Below, piece after piece: positions 16,895-25,576 of a stretch of DNA of 64,000 nucleotides (within the stretch, counting starts at the first letter, position 1; each line of letters starts with the position of its first letter). Origin of the DNA: Bacillota bacterium (GTDB lineage Bacteria > Bacillota > Negativicutes > Sporomusales > UBA7701). The notes beneath the pieces were generated by a model. The model saw only the letters and a list, made by a program, of their open reading frames with translations. It had not been told where the DNA came from and searched no databases. The stretch covers positions 50,314 through 114,313 of the forward strand of contig JAEZJM010000027.1 in assembly GCA_023415775.1 (NCBI GenBank). Reading direction: 5' to 3'. The position numbers and the translations under genes are program-made.

Positions 16895-18037
16895 ATGGCA
16901 GACAAATCGCTGACTCAAGAGCAGCAAAGATTGCAGCTATTGGCGCGGGAATTCACCGCCAAGCACATTATTCCGGTTGCCGCCGAGTACGACAAAAGCG
17001 GCGAGTTTCCTCTGTTTATTGTTGAGGAGGCCACGAAAGCCGGCCTCATCTGCAATGCTGTTCCCGTCGAATACGGCGGGGCGGGTTATGATTCGGTATC
17101 GCAGGCGGCGATTGTTGAGGAGTGGGCCTATGGCTGCGCCGGTTTTGCCACCACGCTCGGCGGTAACGGCCTGAGCTGCTACCCTTTGCTTATCGCCGGA
17201 ACCGACGAACAAAAAAAGCTGTATTTCAGCCGCATCGTTGCCGGTGGATTGGGGGGCTTTGCCCTGACCGAGCCGGGGGCCGGTTCGGATGCCGGCGCCG
17301 TGGCCACCACCGCCAAGCTGGACGGCGACGAATGGGTGCTGAACGGCACGAAATGTTTTGCCACGAGCTGTGGCTTTGCCAGCATTATGATTATCTTCGC
17401 CAGTACCAATCCATCACTTGGCGTTAAAGGCCTCAGCGCCTTTATCGTCGAGAAAGAACGCCCAGGCCTTATCGTTGGGGCTGTTGAGCATAAGCTGGGC
17501 ATCCGCAGTTCCAACACCGTCGAACTGCTCCTGAAAAACGTCCGTATTCCCAAGAATCACCTTCTGGGTAACGAGGGCGAGGGCATGAAAATTGCCATGA
17601 AAACCCTCGACATGGCCCGGCCGATGGTGGCCTCCCAGGGAGTGGGCATTGCCCGGCGTGCTCTCGACGAAGCCGTCAAATTCGCCAAAAGCCAACTGGA
17701 CGTAAACGGCAAACCACTGGCCGCCAACCAGAGCGTAGCCTTTAAACTGGCCGATATGGCTATCCAGACCGAGGCTGCCAAGCAGCTTGTGCGCAATTGC
17801 CTGCGGCTGAAAGACGCCGGCTTGCCATACACCATGGAAGCGGCTATGGCCAAGACCTTCGCCACCGACACCGGTATGCGGGTAGCCGCCGACGCCATGG
17901 AAATCATGGGAGCGTATGGGTACTCGCAAGATTGTGTGGTGGAGAAACTCGTGCGCGACGCCAAAATCCAGCAGATTTACGAAGGCACAAACCAAATCCA
18001 GCGCCTCGTCATTTCGGGAATCCTTCTCAAAGACTAG
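16895..18037 (+). CDS. Acyl-CoA dehydrogenase with intact catalytic glutamate
   Basis: This is a 380-residue FAD-dependent acyl-CoA dehydrogenase. Diagnostic segments are ALTEPGAGSDAG (flavin/substrate loop), LNGTKCFATSCGFA, a GIRSSNTVEL stretch and the C-terminal IYEGTNQIQRLV, whose Glu is the usual catalytic base. It introduces or reduces the alpha-beta double bond of an acyl-CoA and exchanges electrons with the ETF encoded downstream. ATG 16895 has gaaagg about 9 bp upstream; ATG 16889, overlapping the previous stop, is possible. Confidence 0.9.
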   Translation: MADKSLTQEQQRLQLLAREFTAKHIIPVAAEYDKSGEFPLFIVEEATKAGLICNAVPVEYGGAGYDSVSQAAIVEEWAYGCAGFATTLGGNGLSCYPLLIAGTDEQKKLYFSRIVAGGLGGFALTEPGAGSDAGAVATTAKLDGDEWVLNGTKCFATSCGFASIMIIFASTNPSLGVKGLSAFIVEKERPGLIVGAVEHKLGIRSSNTVELLLKNVRIPKNHLLGNEGEGMKIAMKTLDMARPMVASQGVGIARRALDEAVKFAKSQLDVNGKPLAANQSVAFKLADMAIQTEAAKQLVRNCLRLKDAGLPYTMEAAMAKTFATDTGMRVAADAMEIMGAYGYSQDCVVEKLVRDAKIQQIYEGTNQIQRLVISGILLKD

Positions 18038-18068
18038 GCCAAGCGAGATGAAGATAGGGGGTTAACGC

Positions 18069-19208
18069 ATGAGTTACACACTAACGGAAGAACAACAGCT
18101 CATACAGCAGACGGCTAGGGAATTCGCCCAGGAATACGTCGTGCCGTCGGTTGCTGAATGCGATAAAACCGGTGTCCATCCGGCAGAAGTCATCAAAAAA
18201 ATGGCCGAATACGATTTTCTCGGCCTGTATCTGCCGGGCGAGTACGGCGGTGCGGAAGCAGGTTACCTGAGCTACATCCTTACTGTTGAGGAACTCGCCA
18301 AAGTCAGTGGCGCCGTCGCGGCTATCCTGGTCAACCACGCCTCGGCCGCCGCTTACGCCGTCAGCCGTTGGGGCAGTGATGCCCAGAAAAAAAGCTGGCT
18401 GACGGCTATGGCTAAAGGCGATATCCTCGGCGGAGTGGCCGGCCTGGAGCCCGGCGCCGCCCCCGGCGCTGGCGCCGACAGGGTGGTGGCTGTCCGCGAG
18501 GGAGATACGTACAACTTGACAGGCATGAAGACCTATGTCGCCAACGGCGGCGCGGCCGGCGTCTACATAGTATTCGCCGTTACCAATCCCGAGGCTGGCG
18601 CTAAAGGCCTCAGCGCTTTCATCGTGGACGCCAAGGCAGCCGGTCTTAAGGTTAACCGGCTTATCGGCAAGATGGGCCTCAGAGGTTGCCAATGGGCCGA
18701 ACTTGTTTTCGACAACGTCAAGGTCCCCGCCGCCGGCCTTCTGGGCGGCGAGGGCGCGGGCGCGGCTATGCTGGCCGAGATCCAGGCGGTCACCGGCGTT
18801 GCCGAGGGGGCGATCGTCGTCGGTATCGCTCAGGCTGCAATGGAAGATGCCGCCAAGTACGGTAAACAGCGTATCCAGTTTGGGCGGCCGATTACCAGCT
18901 TTCCGGCCATCCAGGCCATGCTGGCCGACATGGCCGCGAACATTCACCTGACAAGACTGGCGGTCTACCATGCGGCAGATCTCGTCGATAAGGGTGAAAA
19001 GTTTGCTGTCGAGGCGGCCATAATCCGGTTGTTTGCTGGTCGCATCGGCACGAGCGCCCTTATAGACGTCATTCAGATCGAAGGCGGGTATGGCTATAGC
19101 GAAGAAATGGCGGCTTCCCGTTTTTACCGCGACGTCCAGGGCGTTATCCTCAAAAACAGCTCGGCTGACTTCCCGGAAAAAACGATTGTTGCTGAAGTGT
19201 TGGCCTAA
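18069..19208 (+). CDS. Acyl-CoA dehydrogenase paralog lacking the usual catalytic glutamate
   Basis: This 379-residue protein has the full acyl-CoA dehydrogenase fold: GVAGLEPGAAPGAGADR, LTGMKTYVANGGAAGVYIVF, MGLRGCQWAELVFDNV and GYGYSEEMAASRFYRDVQG. Where the first paralog reads IYEGTNQIQ it has FYRDVQGVI, so the standard Glu is missing. The alternative position used by isovaleryl-CoA-type enzymes also appears to lack Glu. It may be a non-catalytic partner subunit, use Asp, or act on an unusual substrate. It starts 31 bp after the first dehydrogenase gene. Confidence 0.85.
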   Translation: MSYTLTEEQQLIQQTAREFAQEYVVPSVAECDKTGVHPAEVIKKMAEYDFLGLYLPGEYGGAEAGYLSYILTVEELAKVSGAVAAILVNHASAAAYAVSRWGSDAQKKSWLTAMAKGDILGGVAGLEPGAAPGAGADRVVAVREGDTYNLTGMKTYVANGGAAGVYIVFAVTNPEAGAKGLSAFIVDAKAAGLKVNRLIGKMGLRGCQWAELVFDNVKVPAAGLLGGEGAGAAMLAEIQAVTGVAEGAIVVGIAQAAMEDAAKYGKQRIQFGRPITSFPAIQAMLADMAANIHLTRLAVYHAADLVDKGEKFAVEAAIIRLFAGRIGTSALIDVIQIEGGYGYSEEMAASRFYRDVQGVILKNSSADFPEKTIVAEVLA

Positions 19209-19232
19209 ACGCTCTATTGAAAGGAGAAGACA

Positions 19233-20012
19233 ATGTCGAAAATACTCGTCTGCTATAAATGGGTCCTGGACGAACAGGATATCAGGGTTAATGCCGCCGA
19301 CGCCTCGCTCGACTTAAGCCGGGCCAAATACAAGATAAGCGACTACGACAAGAACGCCATCGAAGAAGCCGTGCTGCTGCAGGAGGGCCAGGGAGCGACG
19401 GTTGACGCCGTTACTTTCGGCGGCGACGCCGTGAAGCAGTCGCTCAAAGACCTCCTTTCCCGCGGGCCGGACAAGGTATTCTACATAGCCGACCCGGCCG
19501 CCGACAAGGCCGACGGCTACGTGACCGCCGGCGTTCTCGCCGCCGCCGCCCGCAAAACGGGTCCCTACGACCTGATCATCTGCGGCGAAGGCAGCGCCGA
19601 CGCTTACAACCAGCAGGTAGCGCCACGTCTGGCCGCCAGTCTCGGTCTTCCGGCTATCACCTATGTCCAGTCGCTCAAGCTCGAAGGCGGCCGCGTCGTC
19701 GCCACCCGCAAGTTGGGCGATTGCACCGAAGTGGTAACAGTCGAAGGCCCAGCGGTAGTGAGCGTAGTGCCGGAGATAAACAAGCCGCGTATTCCCAGCC
19801 TCAAGCAGGTGCTGGCCGCTGCGAAGAAACCCTCGGAAGAGATAAAAATCGCCGACCTTGGTCTCTCGCCCGGGCAACTTACCGCCAAGACAGTCAGCCT
19901 TACGGTCAAGGGCTTTGTAATGAACCGCAAAAACATCCTCTTCAAAGAGCCAGCACAAGCCGATAACGTCGCTAAACTTGTCGCCGCACTTGCCAAAGAA
20001 GGCGTGTGCTAG
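19233..20012 (+). CDS. fixA: Electron-transfer flavoprotein beta subunit, FixA type
   Basis: This 259-residue EtfB/FixA protein begins MSKILVCYKWVLDEQDIRVN. It has the AMP/FAD-binding segment IICGEGSADAYNQQVAPRLAASLGLP (in part), which is the FixA/YdiQ pattern rather than that of housekeeping EtfB. With the next gene it forms the ETF heterodimer that takes electrons from, or gives them to, the acyl-CoA dehydrogenases. A good aaaggag ribosome site precedes the ATG. Confidence 0.92.
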   Translation: MSKILVCYKWVLDEQDIRVNAADASLDLSRAKYKISDYDKNAIEEAVLLQEGQGATVDAVTFGGDAVKQSLKDLLSRGPDKVFYIADPAADKADGYVTAGVLAAAARKTGPYDLIICGEGSADAYNQQVAPRLAASLGLPAITYVQSLKLEGGRVVATRKLGDCTEVVTVEGPAVVSVVPEINKPRIPSLKQVLAAAKKPSEEIKIADLGLSPGQLTAKTVSLTVKGFVMNRKNILFKEPAQADNVAKLVAALAKEGVC

Positions 20013-20029
20013 AGGAAAGGAGCCTTAAT

Positions 20030-20956
20030 ATGCCGGGAATACTCATTTTCTCCGAAAATAATGCCATTGCCTTAGAACTCATCACCGCTGGCCGCGGACT
20101 TAAAGCAACCATGAATCATCCGCTCTGCGCCGTCGCTCTTTCGGAGGCGGATGCAACTGCTCTTGCCGCCGCCGGCGCCGATAAAGTCGTCCTGCTAACA
20201 GGTCAGGATTGGCCGGAAGACTGCGCACAGCCGATAGCCGAGCTGGCGGCCAGGGAATTGGCCGCAGTTATCCTCATAGGCGGTACTGCCCGCGGCAAGG
20301 ATCTCGCCGCAAAGGTCGCCAACGAGCTGGACGCCGGGCTGGTAACCGAGGCGCAGACTATCGAGATGGCCGAAGACAAGCTACAGACTACCCGTCTCAA
20401 GTACGGCGGTCTGGCGGTGGCCTGCGAGGCTACTGCCCTGCCGGCCGTTGTCACCATCGCTCCCCGCACCTTCGATAAGGCGGTGGCCGGTGGCGGCCAG
20501 GGCCAGATTACTTCTCTCGATGTGACTGCCGGCGACCCGAGGGTGAAAGTCAGCGATCTTTGCCCGATAGAGCGTCAGGGCGTCGATATCGCCGCTGCCG
20601 CCCGCGTCGTCTGCGTCGGCCGCGGCCTGGCCAAAAAAGAAGACCTGGCCTTGGTCGAAGACCTTGCAAAGGCTCTCTCGGCGGAAATCGGCTGCACCCG
20701 CGGCATCGCCGAGGACTACCACTGGCTGCCGGTCGAGCGCTATATCGGCATCTCCGGCCAAAACATCAAATCCGAGCTATATCTCAGTCTGGGCGTGTCC
20801 GGCCAGGTGCAGCACGTCGCCGGCATCCGCGACGCCAAAGTAATCGTGGCGGTGGACACGAACGAGAAGGCGCCGATCTTTGCAGCGGCTGATTACGGCA
20901 TTGTCGGCGATTTATACGAAGTTGCCCCGCTCATTACCGCCGCACTTAGAAAGTAA
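20030..20956 (+). CDS. fixB: Electron-transfer flavoprotein alpha subunit, FixB type
   Basis: This is a 308-residue EtfA/FixB with the C-terminal FAD domain: VVCVGRGLAKKEDL, AEIGCTRGIAEDYHWLP, YIGISGQNIKSELYLSLGVSG (in part) and VAVDTNEKAPIFAAADYGIVGD (in part). ATG 20030 fits the aggaaaggag site; the frame extends 8 codons further up. It starts 17 bp after fixA. Confidence 0.93.
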   Translation: MPGILIFSENNAIALELITAGRGLKATMNHPLCAVALSEADATALAAAGADKVVLLTGQDWPEDCAQPIAELAARELAAVILIGGTARGKDLAAKVANELDAGLVTEAQTIEMAEDKLQTTRLKYGGLAVACEATALPAVVTIAPRTFDKAVAGGGQGQITSLDVTAGDPRVKVSDLCPIERQGVDIAAAARVVCVGRGLAKKEDLALVEDLAKALSAEIGCTRGIAEDYHWLPVERYIGISGQNIKSELYLSLGVSGQVQHVAGIRDAKVIVAVDTNEKAPIFAAADYGIVGDLYEVAPLITAALRK

Positions 20957-20983
20957 CAATAACCGCCGTTGGGAGTTGGTTAA

Positions 20984-22267
20984 ATGTCGGCTGACGAAAA
21001 ATTCGACGCAATAATTATCGGCGCCGGACCGGCGGGGTCAGCCTGCGCCTATGTGCTGGCCCGCGCAGGCAAGAGCGTTCTTCTGGTCGAACGGGGCGTA
21101 ACCGCCGGCAGTAAGAACGTTACCGGCGGCCGTCTCTACACCTATGCTCTGGAAATGGTGGAGCCAGGCCTTTACAAACGGGCGCCGCTGCAGCGCAAGG
21201 TAGTGCGCGAGCAGATAATGATGCTCGGAACGAAGAGCGCGGTGACTATCGATTACGCTGACTTCGAGTTCGGCGAGGAGGTGCCCCAGTCTTACACCGT
21301 GCTCAGGGCCCCTTTCGACGAGTGGTTCGCGGCTGAGGCCGAGGCCCAGGGAGCGATGGTCGCTACCGGCATTCTGGTGGACGAGCTGCTTGAGGAGAAC
21401 GGAAAAATTGTCGGCATAAAGGCCGGCGAGGATGAAATGTACGCCGATGTCGTTATCGCCGCCGACGGGGTCAATTCGCTCATCGGTCAGAAGGCCGGCA
21501 TTAGGAACGACATCACGCCGCATCTGGTCGGCGTTGGCGTTAAGGAAATCATCGAGTTGCCGGACGACGTCATCGCCGCCCGCTTTAACCTGAGCGGCGA
21601 CGAAGGTGCGGCTAGGCTGGCGCTCGGCTGCACCGAAGGCACTTCGGGCGGCATGTTCCTCTACACCAATAAAGGCAGCGTTTCTCTCGGGATTGTCTTT
21701 AATCCCGAGCAGGCGGCGAAAAGGGGCAAGAAAATCCAGGAAATCCTTCAGGACCTGAAGATGCACCCGGCCATAGCGCCGCTCATCGAGGGCGGGACGA
21801 CGGCCGAATACGGCGCCCATCTTGTCCCTGAGGTTGGCCTTAGCGGCATGCCGAAAAAGCTTTACTGCGACGGGCTGGTCATGGTCGGTGACGCCGCCGG
21901 CTTTGGCATCAATACCGGCATGATAATCCGCGGCATCGATCTGGCCATCGTCAGCGGTCTGGCGGCAGCCAACGCCGTTATCGAAGCCGACGATGCGACC
22001 GCCGTCGGGCCCCTTTACGAAAAGCAACTGGAGATGCTTTCCCTTCTGCCAAGTATGAGGCTGTTCGCCGGCTGGCACAAAATCCTCGAGATGCCGCGCA
22101 TGTTCAGCGAATATCCGGCGCTGGCCAACGATGCCATGAAGTTTATGTTCACCGTCGACGGCAAAGTGCCGGCAAGGATGGACAAAGCCATGCTGGGGAT
22201 CGTCAGGCGGCACGTCACTTTCGGCCAGTTGCTGGCCGACGGCTGGAGGGGGTATAGAGCGTTATGA
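20984..22267 (+). CDS. fixC: FixC-like ETF:quinone oxidoreductase flavoprotein
   Basis: FixC-type flavoproteins take electrons from the ETF and pass them toward the membrane quinone pool. The 427-residue product has the N-terminal FAD motif IIGAGPAGSACAYVLARAGKSVLLVE (in part, residues about 10-35), VTGGRLYTYALE, and VGDAAGFGINTGMIIRGIDLA (in part), typical of the FixC/ETF-QO family. It overlaps fixX by 4 bp. In a sporomusal acetogen with quinones this could couple acyl-CoA turnover to the membrane, or, in a FixABCX complex, to ferredoxin by bifurcation. Confidence 0.92.
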   Translation: MSADEKFDAIIIGAGPAGSACAYVLARAGKSVLLVERGVTAGSKNVTGGRLYTYALEMVEPGLYKRAPLQRKVVREQIMMLGTKSAVTIDYADFEFGEEVPQSYTVLRAPFDEWFAAEAEAQGAMVATGILVDELLEENGKIVGIKAGEDEMYADVVIAADGVNSLIGQKAGIRNDITPHLVGVGVKEIIELPDDVIAARFNLSGDEGAARLALGCTEGTSGGMFLYTNKGSVSLGIVFNPEQAAKRGKKIQEILQDLKMHPAIAPLIEGGTTAEYGAHLVPEVGLSGMPKKLYCDGLVMVGDAAGFGINTGMIIRGIDLAIVSGLAAANAVIEADDATAVGPLYEKQLEMLSLLPSMRLFAGWHKILEMPRMFSEYPALANDAMKFMFTVDGKVPARMDKAMLGIVRRHVTFGQLLADGWRGYRAL

Positions 22268-22554
22268 CGATCAAAAGACAAAGCCCGGAAGAGCTTTTGG
22301 GGCTAAATAAATTTGCCGTGGACGAGGGCAACCCCCATATCATTCTTGACAAAAATATCTGCGCGCGTTGCAGCGATAAACCTTGTTTGGTGGTGTGTCC
22401 GGCCGTTTTATACACATTGAAGGGAGGGGAAGTAAACTTCGATTTCGCTGGCTGCCTGGAGTGCGGCACCTGCCGGGTAATGTGCAAGGACAAGGGAATA
22501 ACCGGCTGGAATTATCCGCGCGGCACTTTTGGGGTATCGTTCAGGTATGGGTGA
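22264..22554 (+). CDS. fixX: FixX-like ferredoxin
   Basis: This 96-residue ferredoxin-like partner of FixC has cluster motifs CARCSDKPCLVVCP and CLECGTCRVMC. The family ending NYPRGTFGVSFRYG is intact. Its ATG overlaps the fixC stop (ATGA), indicating coupled translation. Confidence 0.93.
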   Translation: MTIKRQSPEELLGLNKFAVDEGNPHIILDKNICARCSDKPCLVVCPAVLYTLKGGEVNFDFAGCLECGTCRVMCKDKGITGWNYPRGTFGVSFRYG

Positions 22555-22607
22555 GAAAGCGCATCTGATTGAGTGCCCTGACCTTTAGGAAAATGAGGAG
22601 GTTGCAA

Positions 22608-23900
22608 ATGGGTAACAACGAGCAGAAATTCTACGGTTGGTACATGGTTGCGGTATTATGGATTATCTATCTCATCAATCTTGGTTTCCCGCTTTATGGC
22701 GGCGCTGTCATCAACTCGTTCATGATCAAGGATATTCCGATGGATAGGATGACTTACGGCGCGGGCTTTTCGCTGACCAACCTTTTCGTCGGTCTGGGCG
22801 CCATCCCCGCCGGCATGGCAGTAATGAAGTACGGTATCAGAAAAACCTTCGCGATGGGCGCGGTGATTCTGGTTATCGGTACCGTATGGTTGTCCCAGGT
22901 GGCCACCCAGCCCTGGCACTACCTCATTGGTTTCGGCGTCCTGAACGGCTTTGGCATGGCTATGGGCACAATGCTGCCGCTGGCGACCACGGTTACCCGC
23001 TGGTTTGTCAGGTACCGCGGCCGGGCGATGGCTATCGCTATGACCGCTTCCGGTTTTGCGGGCTTTATCGCCTCGCCGGCCATAAACAAGTTCATTCAGG
23101 CCACCGGCGGCAATTGGCGTCTTGCCTGGCTCTGCGTTACCGCCGCCTGCATCATCGCCGGAATAGTCGCGTTTATGTTCATTAAGGAACGGCCCCAGGA
23201 CTACGGCCAGATCCCCGACGGCCGGGAAGCGACCGAAGCCGAAAAAGCGGCGGCGGCCGCCAACCCGCTCTACACAAAATACGCCTGGACACCGGCCGAA
23301 GCATACAAAACCGCAGCCTACTGGCTTACTGTTGTTGCCGCCGCCTGCAGCCAATGGCCCTTCTTCTTCTTCACCGCCCACTGGATTATGCACCTGCGCG
23401 GTAAAGGCATCAATCCCGCCGACGCCGCCTTCGCCATGGGCATCTTCACCATGGGCGGCATCGCCGGTCGACTCATCAGCGGCTGGCTGATGGACCGGAT
23501 TCCCGCCCGTTTCGTCATGATGCTCGGGTTATGCTGCTACTTTGTCGGCTCTTTCCTGGCTCTTCAGGCCAGCCCGTCGACCCTTACGGTGGTTTACATA
23601 GCCGCCGCGTGCTACGGCGCCGGTTTCGGCTGGTGCTTCGTCGCCCAGCAGACTATGCTCGGCCATTTCTTCGGCCCGGCCGCCTTCCCGAAACTCAACG
23701 GCAACCTGCTGGCCATCAGCGCCGTCCTCGTTTCCGGCGCAGGCATTGTCGGCGGCAGGCTGTTCGACATCTTCAAAGGCTACAACGAAGCCTTCTACCT
23801 CAACGTGGCTATGGGCGTACTTGGTATCGTCCTGCTGATATTCACCACTATGCCTAAAGCGCCTAACGCCAGCGACAGCGCTCCCAGCATCAAAGCCTAG
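22608..23900 (+). CDS. MFS transporter, OFA/monocarboxylate-like
   Basis: This is a 430-residue, 12-helix major facilitator. It starts at ATG 22608, six bases after gaggagg; the reading frame extends 13 codons further without need. It has GMAMGTMLPLATTVTRWFV and a second-half GMIAGRLISGW-like segment (TMGGIAGRLISGWLMDRI, in part), typical of oxalate/formate-antiporter and monocarboxylate families. It is the last gene of the CoA-transferase/fix operon, so it probably imports the acid that the operon metabolises. Confidence 0.85.
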   Translation: MGNNEQKFYGWYMVAVLWIIYLINLGFPLYGGAVINSFMIKDIPMDRMTYGAGFSLTNLFVGLGAIPAGMAVMKYGIRKTFAMGAVILVIGTVWLSQVATQPWHYLIGFGVLNGFGMAMGTMLPLATTVTRWFVRYRGRAMAIAMTASGFAGFIASPAINKFIQATGGNWRLAWLCVTAACIIAGIVAFMFIKERPQDYGQIPDGREATEAEKAAAAANPLYTKYAWTPAEAYKTAAYWLTVVAAACSQWPFFFFTAHWIMHLRGKGINPADAAFAMGIFTMGGIAGRLISGWLMDRIPARFVMMLGLCCYFVGSFLALQASPSTLTVVYIAAACYGAGFGWCFVAQQTMLGHFFGPAAFPKLNGNLLAISAVLVSGAGIVGGRLFDIFKGYNEAFYLNVAMGVLGIVLLIFTTMPKAPNASDSAPSIKA

Positions 23901-24012
23901 GAAACTTGGAAACTAGGGCTCGGAGGCGCAAAAGCAAATTGGGGGGGATGCCGGCCGGGAGTTAGTAAGTTAGTTAGAAAGCAACCGTTACTCTATATCA
24001 GGAGGGAAAACC

Positions 24013-25440
24013 GTGAGAAAACTGTGGACAATCGTTCTTATCGCCCTATTTACCTTCGCGCTCTCGACTACCGCGTTTGCCGCCCAGACTTTCAACGACG
24101 TACCTGCCAAGCACTGGGCCTATGACGCGGTAGCCAAGCTGGCCAAGGCCGGAGTAATCGAAGGATACGGCGACGGCACTTTCAAGGGCGACAAGCTCAT
24201 GAACCGTTACGAGTTTGCCATCGCCACCGTTAAGGCCATCGACCGCTTCGACAAAGCCGACGAAGCTCAGAAAAAGCTCATCGACCAGCTGGCGGCCGAG
24301 TTCGCGGCCGAGCTCAACCGCATGGGCGCCCGCATGGCCAAGGTGGAAGCCAAGACCAGCACCTGGCTGGTCGGCGGCGACAGCCGGTTCCGTTGGCTGA
24401 ATAACAACCCCAAATACCCCGGCGGCCAGAAACTGCACGGGGCTGAGGCGACCGATTTCCGGATCCGGCTGAAATTCGCCGGGACGATCAACGAGAAGAC
24501 CAGCATCGAAGGCCGTCTCACGACCAACTATGGCAACAAGCTCGGCGATACTGCCGATGCCACAACGCCTTTCGGCTCCACCGCGTACTTCGATATCTTC
24601 AACATTACTCACAAAGGCGCGCTTGGGTTCGACCGTATCCGGCTGGGCCGTACGCCGCTCGATTTCATCGGCAGAGGCCTGATCGGCAAACCGATGGCGG
24701 TAGACGGACTCACCTTATACCGGACTATAACCCCTGACACCAAGCTCACTGCCTTCACCGGCAACATCAAGCACGCCGGCAACAGCAGCGCCAATCAGAT
24801 TACCACTGCCGACCTGTCCTTCAAACTGAGCGACAAATTTACTTTGGGCACCGGCTACTACTGGGCCGATATCCCCGGCACCAGCGGCAATCCCGGCGCC
24901 TCGATGCTCGCCGAATCCGGAAGCTTCAGAAGTTCCAACGGTTTTGACATCTCCGTTAAGTGGAAGATCGATAACAACCTGACGCTGCTGGGCGATTTCG
25001 TCGGTTCCAAACTTAACGGCGCTACCAGCAACCTGGCGAGCAGTCCGCGTGCCTGGTCGGTCCAGATTAGCAACGGCACGGGCCCGGGAGCGACGATGGC
25101 CTATTACCCCACGTCATTCCAACTGGTTAACCGTACCAAGGTAAATGACGCCGCGTGGGCGATCATTTACCGCAGCGCTATGGCGGGCGCGCTGCCGGCC
25201 GGCGCCGGCGGCTTCGATACCACGGGTGTAGCGAATAATACCAATGTATTCAGCCCGTATCTCCGCGGCACCGACAACTTGACTGCCCTCTACCTGGTAT
25301 ACCAGACGGTAATCGACAAGAACGTCATCCTGTCCTTCGAGTGGCAGGATTACAAAGTCAAGAACCGGTTGCTCACGCCTTCGCTGACCGAAAGCAAGCT
25401 TGACACCACCTTCATGACTAAGCTCGATTACTATTTCTAG
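24013..25440 (+). CDS. SLH-domain outer-membrane porin (OmpM-like)
   Basis: This is a 475-residue protein with a signal peptide (to about residue 23, FAAQ) and one SLH domain at about 25-80 (FNDVPAKHWAYDAVAKLAKAGVIEGYGDG, in part). A short helical linker follows (about 85-115, ELNRMGARMAKVEAK), then a region rich in alternating polar/hydrophobic beta strands ending in LDYYF. The terminal Phe is the classic outer-membrane beta-barrel signal. In Negativicutes such proteins anchor the outer membrane to the cell wall and act as general porins. A strong aggaggg ribosome site precedes GTG-AGA... at 24013. The 112-bp gap before it shows no clear element. Confidence 0.92.
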   Translation: MRKLWTIVLIALFTFALSTTAFAAQTFNDVPAKHWAYDAVAKLAKAGVIEGYGDGTFKGDKLMNRYEFAIATVKAIDRFDKADEAQKKLIDQLAAEFAAELNRMGARMAKVEAKTSTWLVGGDSRFRWLNNNPKYPGGQKLHGAEATDFRIRLKFAGTINEKTSIEGRLTTNYGNKLGDTADATTPFGSTAYFDIFNITHKGALGFDRIRLGRTPLDFIGRGLIGKPMAVDGLTLYRTITPDTKLTAFTGNIKHAGNSSANQITTADLSFKLSDKFTLGTGYYWADIPGTSGNPGASMLAESGSFRSSNGFDISVKWKIDNNLTLLGDFVGSKLNGATSNLASSPRAWSVQISNGTGPGATMAYYPTSFQLVNRTKVNDAAWAIIYRSAMAGALPAGAGGFDTTGVANNTNVFSPYLRGTDNLTALYLVYQTVIDKNVILSFEWQDYKVKNRLLTPSLTESKLDTTFMTKLDYYF

Positions 25441-25474
25441 GAGTATCGCCGCCGTTTAGGGCGGGCTAGCTGAG

Positions 25475-25528
25475 GCAAGAAATCGATAGGGGCGCGGAGA
25501 ACTTTCCGGGCCCCTGTCGAAATCTTGC
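25475..25528. repeat. Long imperfect inverted repeat downstream of the porin gene
   Basis: Two 19-nt arms (25475-25493, beginning GCAAGA, and 25510-25528, ending TCTTGC) pair with few mismatches around a centre that can itself pair (CGGA with TCCG). It lies 35 bp after the porin stop. No T-run follows, so it could be a weak terminator, an mRNA-stabilising hairpin for an abundant porin transcript, or a protein site. Confidence 0.6.
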
Positions 25529-25576
25529 GACTGCCTCCGGCCAATAGGCCGGGTACCTGGCATGGGGGGTTAACTT

